Assembly (NCBI GenBank): GCA_001600635.1 | Contig: BCKL01000005.1 | Location: forward strand, 3,581 to 67,580 | DNA from: Leucosporidium creatinivorum | Taxonomy: Eukaryota; Basidiomycota; Microbotryomycetes; Leucosporidiales; Leucosporidiaceae | Direction: 5' to 3' | Length of the DNA: 64,000 nt | Program-made: the position numbers and the translations under genes | In this document: positions 21,199 through 30,535 of the stretch, piece by piece | Layout of the letters: each line of letters opens with the position of its first letter | Numbering within the stretch: the first letter of the stretch is position 1 | The notes under the pieces: model-generated | Seen by the model: the letters and a program-made list of their open reading frames with translations, nothing else | The model's database searches: none | Told to the model about the DNA's origin: nothing

Positions 21199-23603
21199 AT
21201 GCCCTTCCGAGGCCGAAAGAAGGCGGAAAAGGCAGCACTGGGGATTCAAGTCGACGTTTCAACTACAGCCGAGAGTACTCGTACGCCGAGAGGGCCCACT
21301 ACAGCTACAGATACAGCTGGACCTCCGCCGCTGCCATCGTACCCTCCTACAGCCCAGCGCTTCACCGTCCCTCTTACCCTCCCCTCCTCGCCTCCTTCGC
21401 CGACCCATCTCCGCTTGAGGATCCGCCATCTCGAAGCGGACCGCTTTATCGAGCTGGATGTACCCAAAGAGGCTCGCTTGAGCACCGTCAAGAAGCAGGC
21501 GATGGAAAAGTTTGGGCTGCTAGCAGATCCGAAGCGCGGTGTGCGTGCGTCCGTCAGTGCTGAGGAGCAGGTACAGGCGAAAGGAAGAGCTACAGACGAT
21601 GAAGAGGAAATCTTGAACATTTCTGTGAGCTTGTTTTCCTGTCGGTAAACCAGCTTTCGGATCGGTTCTCGGCTCGGCGTTCAGCTTGCTCGGAGTCGGA
21701 GCCAATGAGGTGTAAGGCAGCGAAGGGGGTCCACGACAGTTCCTATTACTTTCTGAAGAGTCTTGACTGACCTCCGACTTTCATACAACAGCTCCCGCAC
21801 TCGGCCTCGTCCCCGTCCCTTGCCGAGACCTCACCATTTTTGGCTCTCTCTAGCTCTACCTCGGCCCTACACCCTCCGGCTTTGCCTTACCCCTCCCCTC
21901 ACCTTTCTACACAACGCTCACACGACGACCTGACGCTCACTCGCACCTTCTCCGGCCCCACCGCTAGCTCTCCTTCGCTCGGCGGTCGGCATTCTCGGCG
22001 CTCGAGCGTACGAAGCGTCGACATCCTCCCCTTCGCCCTTTACCGCTCCAAAACGGAAAAGACACCCAGTATCCACGAACGCGAGGACGAACCTCCATCG
22101 AAATGCTTCTCGGGAGGCGCCTCGCCTTCCACAAGCCAAACGAAGCGAGCACGAGCGGGAATCACGAGCGAGCTCTACCCCGACTACAAAAAGATTGATA
22201 GCATGCGCACTTCGAAGAATGCGAGGGAGTCGGATTACAGCCTTACGAACGCGGTGATGGTGAGTCGGAAGCGTTGGTGGGCGAGAGTCGAGGTAGGGAG
22301 CTCGGCGCTGACCCGTTCTTCGCCGACAGGGCTGCCGATTTGATGAGAGCTCCATCGCCGGCAAAGTGCTGGTTCAATACGATATTCTTACTGTGAGCGC
22401 ATTCACTTCCCAGGCTGTTGCCGACTGCTACGCCTTCCCTCTTCTCGAACCAGGCGCTGACCTTCCTCCGTGCCATCGCAGCTCGCACGCAAAAACGTCT
22501 ACTTCGACTCGCCACTTTCCGAGTACCACCGACCGTTTCTCCGCAAGCGATGCTTCGTCTACAAGCCTTCGTCAAGCGGTCCGCAAGATGCTCGGTCGGC
22601 GTTGATGGTCAAGATTCCAGGGTAAGCTCTCTCTCGCCCGCCTATCGCTCCAGAGCTAAGCTCAGTCCTCTTGTAGCCGCTGGATTTCGCGCATCATCGA
22701 AGCGGACGATCGCCAGCTCAGCATGTTCAAGGTGAGTTGGAGTCGGCTAGTCTCGGCGCTCATGGTATCCCTCCTAGCCACGTCACAGAGAAGCGCTGAC
22801 CTACCTGATGCTTTCCAACAGGACACCGGTCCTGCTTCTTCCGCCTCCTATCTCGGTTCCCACCCTCTCCCTCCCACCGAGCTCTTGTCGGCGACGGCTT
22901 CTCAACTTCCGAACCTCTCAGCGCCCAACGAGATCAGCTTCGACCCCTCGCAGTCCATCATCGTCCTCGGCTTCGGTCAGCGCAACACCTGCATCATCCG
23001 TGCGACGAGTGCGCGTGACTTTGGCGACCTGATGAGAGTGCTCGGCGCCGAGTTTGACGAGGGTCAAAGCTTTCGAAGCGAGAGGGACGAGCCTGAGTGG
23101 CGCATCAATGGTGAAAAGTGGATCATATAAAGCGGCTGGGAGCATGTCAACTAACAGTCCCCTTCTTGAACACAGCTATCAACCTCGCCCACGCCTCTCG
23201 ACACGGCCAACTCGATCCTCCTTCTCCTCGCCGAAAACTGGACCTACGACGCTCCCTCGCCACCTCTGCCCCTCTACCACCCTCGGCGTCAATTTCAGCC
23301 ACCGCGACAAGCCGCTCTTCAACATCTCCGCCCCGTCCTGCACCTCCAACCCCTCCCCGATCGGCGCTGGTTTCGCTACCTCAAGCTCTTCCTTCCCCGG
23401 CGAGGGAACCCCGTCGAGTGCTATCGCTGCGAGGCTCGAAGGGTAGTGTAAACACGCCAGCGGTAGTAACGGAGGATACGGAGGGGGAGCGTCGAGCTGA
23501 TGGAGCGAAGAAAGGCGAGGGGAAGGTCGGCGCAGATGGCGAGTACTCGGACGAGGAGCGTCGTTGGCAGTCGGCTCTGAGCAGTGCTGCTGCGAGGGAA
23601 TAA
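21199..23603 (+). CDS. Hypothetical protein with possible ubiquitin-like and PH-like parts
   Basis: Seven exons splice in frame to 622 aa: 21199-21624, 21792-22259, 22330-22392, 22482-22621, 22677-22731, 22822-23110, 23176-23603. It starts MPFRGRKKAEK. Residues ~70-105 (LRLRIRHLEADRFIELDV, VKKQAMEKFGL) look like a small beta-grasp or RA/ubiquitin-like fold. A serine-rich linker follows. Residues ~300-480 alternate strands and end in a helix (GRWISRIIEADDRQLSMFK, IIVLGFGQRNTCIIRA, SARDFGDLMRVLGAEF), suggesting a PH-like module; this is inference only. The C-terminal 140 residues are Ser/Pro-rich. No catalytic motif is visible and I do not recognise the family. Intron 1 is long (167 nt). The last intron removes an in-frame stop that would otherwise end the protein at 23128. 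Confidence 0.6.
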
Positions 23604-23923
23604 ACGCAAAGCTTGGCTTGTCCTGGCGAGTCGCGCCAGTCACAGATCGAAATCCAACGAGCCTGAGCGCCGAGTCCCGCTGTCGTCGCTCTACCTCTTC
23701 GCTCTCGCAAGCTCTGGCGACGTTTCAGTGCACATGGGTGTAGAAAACAGCTTGTTCATCCGCGCAGCTCGTCGATGCACGTTCGTCATCTTTGATCAAG
23801 CTTAGTGGTCGGAGTCTGTCGCCCTTCGCCTCAGTACCGACCTCGGGGTTTGCAGGTCGACCTGCAGTGCTACACGTCAGCGAGACGTCGAAGAGAGTAG
23901 GAACGGTATATACAAGCCGTACC
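23604..23923. other. Convergent 3' region, with the F3 3'-UTR intron
   Basis: On the minus strand an intron starts at 23922, one base after the F3 stop (GTACGG donor, CGCTGACGTG branch region, CTGCAG acceptor). The branch-to-acceptor segment is nearly the same as in F2. Confidence 0.5.
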
Positions 23924-25125
23924 TTACGTCCACAGAAGCTCGAAAGGACTTTGCTCGACTTGATCCTCGACAGCCTTCCGCTCGGCGGCGGTCCAGAGCT
24001 GCGCGAGTTGGCTAGGAAGGATGAAGCGTTCCAGGGTAGCAGGGAGATACGAGATGAACCACCCGACTTGACCTGCATCACACTCGTTGGCTGAGGTAGC
24101 TACCCCAACAATCGTCACCTGGCGAAGCTCGGCGAGGAGGTGAAGCTTGAGGACGAGGTGCGCATCTTTGATGATGGTGTAGTGTAGCTCGACAGTCTTG
24201 AAGCTAGTCATGGTGACAAGCAGACCCCGGAAGGAGGTGCTCCAGAGCCATCCGTCCGGCGCGGCGAACTCCTCGATGCGAGTCGCGACGGGCATCAGGG
24301 CGCCGGCAATCTGTGCGTTGGGGAGTGGATTGTCGCCCAGCGTCTTGCGTACAACGACGGAGAGCGGCGTAGTAGAGGGCGTGAGTTGAGCCATGAGCGT
24401 GTCGACGAGTGCAAAGTCGCCGGAGATGTCGAGACGTCGGAAGACGAGGGTTGAATATGGCCGAGCTGTGGGTCCTTGGCGGTGCAGCCGACCGTTGAGC
24501 CGAAGGGAGCTGAGCATAGGCCTATCTTCGAGCAAGCTGGAGAAGAGGGAATGTCAGCGCGATGGCCAAGCTGAGGAGAGGGGAAAAGACCTACTCGGCG
24601 AGGATCTCGGTGGTGACGTGGGTGCATTCGTACAGCACCAACACGCGGAGACGCCTGAGCTTCTTGATCGCCACGTACATATTGCATCCATACCCGGCTG
24701 AGGCGTCTGTAAGACTCGACAGAGGGCTGGCAAAGTCGATAGAACGGCGCTCGACGTTTCTGCAGGCTTCCAATAGCATGGCGGCTCTCCCCGAGCGATT
24801 CGGACCATCTGCACCGAGATGGATCGCCAGCCCGCGCACCTTGGCGCCTTCGTCGTTGATCGAATGCTTGAGCCTCAGCGCGAGCCTGTCCAGCGCTCGA
24901 TACGGTGTATTCGACGAGAGGCGGCAAGATGTGGCGCCATTGGTAGCAGACGAGTCTGCACGAGCTGTAGTCCTTCTGTCTCTCGTAAGGATCTTCGCCC
25001 TCCTGCGCCGGCTCGAGGATGTGCTGGAGTGTTTCCGTTGGGAGAGTAGCGACGGGTGAATCTGTAGGCTGTTGCTGGCGGGCGTAGGGAATACTGGTAG
25101 TCCGCTGAGATGGCTGAGCTTCCAT
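23924..25125 (-). pseudogene. F-box family copy F3, one frame break
   Basis: It starts MEAQPSQRTT with YARQQQPTDSP and an F-box (LPTETLQHILEP, VCYQWRH). In exon 1, after EYTVSSA, the copy lacks about eight bases relative to F6, which shifts the frame; the conserved frame resumes as LALRLKHSINDEGAK and continues through RSGRAAMLLEACRNVERR to the splice site GCCGA|GTAGGT. Exon 2 (from 24538) is fully open: LRRLDI-like block, FAAPDGWLW, LHYTIIKDAHLVLKLH and the terminal LLWT. F2 and F3 are each other's closest relatives, including the leader and the 3'-UTR intron. It is head-to-head with family-X copy B, which is intact. A sequencing error cannot be excluded. Confidence 0.68.
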
Positions 25126-25574
25126 CACGAGCTGCCGGAGGTGAGAGACGAAAAGCCGAGATGAGCGTAGGAGAGCAAGAGCTGGGAGGGCGATTCGAGC
25201 TGAAGTGAGGGGCGAGTCGAGTGAGGAGGGGAGGTTGGCACATTACAGAGTCGCTTGAATAATCTAATACGCTTTATATGACCTCGACAACCAGCTGTAC
25301 TCCCAGCACATGGCTCACAACCGGCTGAGAGCCAGCGCCGAGCTCCCTTCGCTGTCTCGGTCAAGGATACCCAGCTCGTTTCGTGGGAGCGCCGATCGTC
25401 TTACCCTCCGCTTTCAAGCCCTGTCCCATGAAACCTGAACAGTTCAAAGCGATGTGTTCTCCACTGCACTGCTCCTCGGCTGCTCCTTGGCCTCCGACAC
25501 CGCTCCGCCGAGGTCTGGCTGCTTCGCCGGGCTTGACTGCTCTCTCCCTTCCTTCTACCACGCTCTTTTCTCTC
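25126..25574. promoter_or_regulatory. Divergent promoter F3 / family-X copy B
   Basis: This 449-bp gap separates the two ATGs. The ~100 bp next to F3 are nearly identical to the region upstream of F2. No gene is supported inside. Confidence 0.55.
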
Positions 25575-26791
25575 ATGGCACGAAGGCGCAGCGCAGTAGG
25601 CGTGGAGCTGCTCCGTGCTCACTTCCGCAACGACTTCGACCGCGCGTTTCCCCCCCTCCCGCCCGCCGAACGTCTCAGCCATGACCAATACCGCGAGGTG
25701 ATGGACGTACGAGAGCATGTTGCCTCCCTCTTCCTGGGGGATCAACCCTTCTTTCCCAGAAACCCCAATGCTGGGAGTTGGAAAGTTCAAGAGCGTGCAA
25801 AGATTGAGCAGCTCTGCCGGTGAGCGAGCACCGAACAGACGACTGCAGCGAGGTGAGAGCTGACCCGCCTTGTGTTACAGTGAAGTGATGGAAGCCAAGA
25901 CCGTCAAGGACCTCGGGCTGACTCGAAGGCAAGAGAGCGACCAGCCGCGCCGCCGTTCCGCTGGCAAGGGATCCGGTCCCAGGCTACCCTTTGTGTCGGT
26001 AAGTGAGGTTTGACTGCTTTCAATCACCATTTATTGACGCCCTGGTTACCATTTAGCTCATGGAGAATCGTGAAGCCAGTGAGCCTCCGCGTTGATGAGT
26101 CTCGGCGATTGCTGACTCGGCTTCGTCGTGCTTAGATGCCTTTCTCTGGCCCTTTGTAAAAAAACAGGCCCTTGCGATGGCATACGCTTGCAGGAAGAGT
26201 GTAGATCACGCCGTCGCGAGGCTCTGGCTAGGTTACGAGCGCTGGGTTACGCTTGTGAGTCGAGTTGGGAGCTCGGCGATCGTTCTGATCTGGCGTGCAG
26301 ATGGCCTTGTCCTTGTGCAGGTTGTGGAGCAGCTAGCTACCTCGGGATATGGGGCTTGTTGAGCTGCTCAAGCTAACTCAAGCTCTTTGATAGGCCCCTT
26401 ATGATCAAGGCCGAGTCGTTCTTGCCGCGCTGACTTACATGAGGCAAGTCCGTTCGGCGAGCTTTGCAGAGACCTAGCACTGACACTTGATTGTGTGATC
26501 CCCTAGCAGCACATGCCTCATGAAGCCACGGTGACTCAGGCCGGGCTCTCTCCCTTCCACGCCAGACACAGATCGGCCAGCGCCACCTCCCTTGTCGCCA
26601 AATCGGTAAGTCCTGTGGTTGCTTCGCCATATCTACCAGAGAGCCCGATACTGACTGCGCGTGGGTACATTCAGCACCCAACTTCAAACAGACTGGCTCA
26701 TCAGCATGTCCCCTCCCTCAGCCCGAGGCAGGCTCGGCGCTCGGGGATGTCGGAGGCGCAGCTGAGGGCGAGATGGGCGCTGAAGAGGTAG
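25575..26791 (+). CDS. Family X copy B, uncharacterised 256-aa protein
   Basis: Seven exons splice in frame: 25575-25819, 25881-25998, 26057-26078 (22-nt microexon), 26136-26254, 26394-26447, 26510-26605, 26675-26791. The order of conserved blocks is: ELLRAHF and LPP in the first 30 residues; VREHVASLFLGDQPFF; LPFVS-LMENREAN; ALAMAYACRKS and ARLWLGYERWVTL; APYDQGRVVLAALTY; and the C-terminal LAHQHVPSLSPRQARRS then SEAQLRARW. No signal peptide or membrane segment is seen. I do not recognise a known domain. The basic, arginine-rich C-terminus could bind nucleic acid or a protein partner (speculation). The donor after exon 5 (GTCCGT) is weak, and a GC donor four bases upstream is an alternative. 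It is paired head-to-head with F3. Confidence 0.72.
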
Positions 26792-27060
26792 CGATAAAAG
26801 TGTAGAGGGGGGTGCAGATCTTTCTGGAACCCGGGTTAAGTGAATGCAGGGTCCTTTACGAGCAAGCAAGTGAGAATCCGTCGTTCAGCGCAAGCTTCGA
26901 GTCCGGCGTTCGAAACTCGCTCCCTTTCGGCTCTGCTCTTCCAGCTCTTTGCACGCAGCCAGGCGAGCAGCGTGACAGCTCGTAGCACACCATGTACAAC
27001 CCCTCGACGGCCCCAGCGCCTCTCCCCTCGTGCTCCCGCGCCCAGCCCCTCCCTCTCGCC

Positions 27061-27435
27061 TCAATGCTCCCTCACTTCCTCCTGCCTAAAGATTCTCAAC
27101 CTCCCGCCTGCTCTTGGTGCCGCGTAAAGCTCCTCAGCAGCAGCTTCCTCCCTCAAAGCGACCCAGCTCTGCTCATCCAAACTCACAGTCAGCTCTAATT
27201 CGGCGCCGGGCACGAGAGAGGGAGGACCTACGCCGAGAAACAGCCCAACGAGGCCGAAGAGGGCCGCACCATCCTCCCAGCTTCTTGTCGGCGCTGTGAC
27301 GATCGCGACAGGTGAGGAAGCCGTGTAGTACCGCACTGTCGGTGGTGGTGGAGGAGGCGAGGAGCGAAGAGCCGAAGCGAGAGAGTGAGCTGTAGTGCGG
27401 TAGCGAGTGAGAAGTCCGAGTGCGGTGGGGTGCAT
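27061..27435 (-). CDS. Small hypothetical membrane protein, possibly mitochondrial
   Basis: Exons 27435-27232 and 27168-27061 give 103 aa. The N-terminal ~45 residues are rich in Arg, Ser and Pro and almost lack acidic residues (LLTRYRTTAHSLASAL, RYYTASS), like a mitochondrial presequence. One hydrophobic stretch follows (GAALFGLVGLFLG), then a charged tail ending FRQEEVREH. The 62-nt intron has GTAGGT, a GCGCCGA word, AGCTGAC and GCAG. The unspliced frame is also open, so splicing is inferred from the signals. It lies 452 bp downstream of QCR8 on the same strand. I do not recognise the family. Confidence 0.45.
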   Translation of the reverse strand: MHPTALGLLTRYRTTAHSLASALRSSPPPPPPTVRYYTASSPVAIVTAPTRSWEDGAALFGLVGLFLGVGPPSLVPGAELELTVSLDEQSWVALREEAAAEELYAAPRAGGRLRIFRQEEVREH

Positions 27436-27887
27436 TGTCGAATCGCTTGAAAGAGCGTATGAGTGAGCAAGAGAAGAAGAGCGCAAGAGGAAGAGAAGAG
27501 GAGCGGAAAGAGCAGCCGAGAAAGGGGGAGAAGGTCGAGGAGGGGGGGTGAAGGTCGTGTAGGGGAGGGGAAGCTGGAGCGATGGGTTGACTGAAGGTCG
27601 GGTGTAGTCCAGTACGTCGAGCAAACATGTACCAGCGTCGAGCCCGGTGCACACGACCCTGCGCACCTCGAGCGAGGACCGAGCCTTCCGCCGCCGAGCT
27701 CGTTCTTCCCTCTCTCGCCAGCTTCGATCCCCGATCTCTAAACCTCTCACTCTTAACGCTCTCCCCCTCTCAGTCCTCCCCATCGCGTATACTGAAACCG
27801 CCCATCGGCGTCTTGCAATTGCGCCTCGACCCCAAACGTCCCCCTCTTCGGCTCTGTGATCCCGACCCAGCAGTAGCGACGACACCT
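27436..27887. other. Spacer between QCR8 and the small membrane protein gene
   Basis: The region has long open frames on both strands because it is GC-rich and stop-poor, but none shows splice signals or similarity. It should hold the QCR8 3' UTR and the promoter of the small gene. Confidence 0.4.
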
Positions 27888-28873
27888 TTAAGCGAACTTG
27901 CCCTGGATGTGGCCGGCCTTGGAGTTGCGAAGGTGGTTGTCGGCGATGGCCCACGAGAGGATGGCGTAGCCTGTTTGGGTGGTGGTTGCGAAGTCGGCGG
28001 TCGGCGATGCGAGTGAGTGCGAGAGCGGTCGGCGAAAGGAGGGGACGATGTCGATGAGGTGCAGCAAATGATGTAGCGTCGGCGCAGAGTGGTACAGAAG
28101 AGCGAAGAGGTCAGCGATCTAGCTCGGGCGTCTCCGCTCCCCTGCGTCGGTCCCTGCGCTGTAGCTCTCCCCTCGCCTCTTCTACCGCCGAGTTCCCTAC
28201 AGCCTTGTAGCCCTCCCTCTCCTGTAAACCTCCCGTAAAGAGCACCGAACGCACCAAGTCCAATGGGCACGGCAAAGTAGATCGACTGCTGAGCGACGCG
28301 CTTGTAGCCGTTGATGGCCCAGTGCGAGACGGCACCGCGCATCGAAGCCTGGCGGAAAGGGGAGACCACTGTGTAGGATTATAGAGGTTAGTACTCGGCG
28401 CTCGGCGATGCAGGCTCGGCGATGAGGAGCGGTCGGCGGCAGGAGGAGCGGATGAGAAGACGGACTGTAGGTGGTGATGCCCTTCTGCTTGGGTCCGCCC
28501 ATCTGTAGTAGGATATCATATCGTTAGTATAAGCTACTAGCTGTACCCTTATAGCCCGCTTTAATAGACGTACAGCTCCCCACCATCCCATCTACGAGAG
28601 AGAACGCAAGCAAGTGGTCAGCGCTGGCTCTGCAGTTGCAGCTGTAGCCGTGTAACATACCCAGGGGTGCTTGACAGCGTTCGAAGTGGGCACTGTAGGG
28701 TGTTACAGGTGAGTCTGTAGCCTTGTAGCCAGCTGAGCCGCCTACAGCGGAAGGGGCCGCTCTCGACGCTTCAAACTCACTGCCAGAGAACCGGGGAGCG
28801 GTGGGAATCACTGTAGGGTGATAGGAGAGTTAGTAAGTAGCTAATGCAACATTATACAGCTGCAAAACTCACT
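27888..28873 (-). CDS. QCR8: Ubiquinol-cytochrome c reductase subunit 8 (complex III)
   Basis: Seven exons for only 104 aa: 28873, 28810-28781, 28692-28661, 28591-28574, 28502-28466, 28368-28255, 27970-27888. The diagnostic core is HPWMGWWGAMGGPKQKGITTY followed by VSPFRQ, one membrane helix (SIYFAVPIGLGYAILSWA) and the end NSKAGHIQGKFA. QCR8 is a small inner-membrane subunit of the cytochrome bc1 complex that binds ubiquinone-site elements with cytochrome b. The start codon is itself split: A at 28873 is joined to TG at 28810 (MIPTAPRFSG), and a second in-frame Met codon is split in the same way at 28781/28692. Either could be the start; the longer one gives the usual basidiomycete length. 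The last intron (284 nt) is far longer than the others. Confidence 0.92.
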
Positions 28874-30535
28874 CTTAGCGGATCGAAAAGGGTGTGGAAG
28901 AGGGGAGAGCCGGACTCAGCGCGATTTCGTCGCGCCCCGTTGGTTGGCAGCTGTTGGCAGTAGTTTGGCAGTGAGGTTGTACTTCGACCACATCCTGCTT
29001 GCTCTGCTTCTGCTCATGTCTAAATGCTCTGCAGCACATTCGCGTTCAGCTGGCTCGTCTCCGAAACGAGCGAGAAGCTGCACCGTTTCAGCCAGCTCCG
29101 AGTCTTTCTCGCCGTCTTCCTGAGCTGTGGGGAGAGTACAGAGGGCATCGACTCGGCTCGAGTCACTCTCAAGATCCATATTCCCTAATTTAGCCGCTTT
29201 CAGCTCGCTCAATGCTTGCTACCGCCTCGAAAGCCGAGCTTTGAGCCTTCCTGGCCCTCTGCAACGCTCGTAACCACGGCAGATCGCAATGCCAGGTCTT
29301 GCATCTCTTTCAACCGACTCTTGGATCACTGATCTGTCACGTCATCAACCGCAGGAAGCTGTAGCCCGCTTCGTCGTCGACTAGCTTCAGCTCTCCGAGT
29401 CGGCGAACGAGCGAGCTGCTTTCCACCTCGTCCCGCTGCTAAGTGACCTTCAGACGCCGTGGACTCTCGTGAGAGTCTATAGTATCGCATCTAGGGAGAG
29501 CTTGCCTCAGCCTGTCACTTTGTGAGGGCGCCAGAGCGAAAGGCAAACTCGGAGAAGCCGGAGCGCCAAGCGCCGAAAGAACTTGCAGAAGGGCTGTAGG
29601 AGTGGGAACGTCTAGAAGGGCAGGTTCTCGTAGGATGTCGCACATACCTGAGTTATTCTTGAGTGCACTGCAGATCTGTCTCTCTCCCGCTGTCTCATCC
29701 CCTCGGCGCAGATCTTCGGCGAAGAGCTTCGGCGCTCAGTCTGCGCGAGCTGTTGAGGCTGCTTCTGTGTAGCAAAGGATAGCACTCCTTCCCAGTAATG
29801 TGCAGCATTATTTTCGGTTGCAGTAGATGAAAGCAGTGACGACCCGACCAAGGTTCCGAACCTCCAGCTGCATGAGAGCTGTTCGCGAGGCGCGACGGCG
29901 ACAGCTCTCTCTCCTGCATCTTCCCTCGTTTCTTCGCTCCCGCCCGTTTCCTGTACTTCTAAGTGCAGCCTGCTGCAGCCGCTACTTCGGCTCTGTAGCT
30001 CTTCAGCTCTCCAGCTTTCGACCCTCTCAGGACAGCTCAGGGCGCGGCGACGAGCGACGAGAGACGGAGTGAGTCGCTGCCTCTCAGTTTTGAGCCTGTA
30101 GGAGCACAGGAAAGCTGATCTGATACATCCCAAGCAGCTCCCCTTCCTCCCCTCAGCTCGACCTCTTCGATCGACTACAGCTCGTTCTCTCGTTGAGCCA
30201 ACTTGCGCTCGAGAGTCGGACGCTTCCTTGGCCGTTCGATTTCCTGCTGGGCTTCAGATTCGATTGCTAAAATTGGAGTTGTAGCAGGGTAGATCAAGGT
30301 GAGCCTTTGCTTTCGAATGAGGTGCAGAAAGGGGGATCGGCGGATGGGAGAACCGCGTGTCGCTGGGCGGAAGCGCTGGGGAAGCTCGGCAGGACGAGCG
30401 AGAGGCGTAGGAAGGTACAGAGATATGTGTACCATACTCCTGTACCTTGCTCGATCGTTGCCGGTCCACAACCTCGCCCTTTAAAGCCGTTCGCTGATCC
30501 CTCTCCTTTCGCCTTCCAGCTCTCCAACCTACACC
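28874..30535. other. 1.66 kb without a convincing gene
   Basis: Between QCR8 (minus) and YND1 (plus) the expected content is two promoters, but the gap is unusually long. On the minus strand there are protein-like pieces: 29212-28916 (98 aa, acidic, with LAETVQLLARFGDEPAER), a fragment near 29440-29330 (DEVESSSLVRRLGELKLVDDE) and 29645-29439. I could not join them by consistent splice sites and none matches a known family, so they may be a decayed or unrecognised gene. The last 250 bp before 30536 probably form the YND1 promoter and 5' UTR, with a CT-rich tract ending TTCCAG just before the start. Confidence 0.4.

Noticed and set aside
26439-26450. GC-AG intron after exon 5 of family-X copy B
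   Set aside because: A GT donor four bases downstream keeps the frame with the next exon and matches the exon boundary of other copies better.
27061-27954. Uninterrupted 297-codon frame covering the small membrane protein and QCR8 3' region
   Set aside because: The upstream part has biased composition with no similarity and overlaps the QCR8 last exon; splice signals support a smaller two-exon gene.
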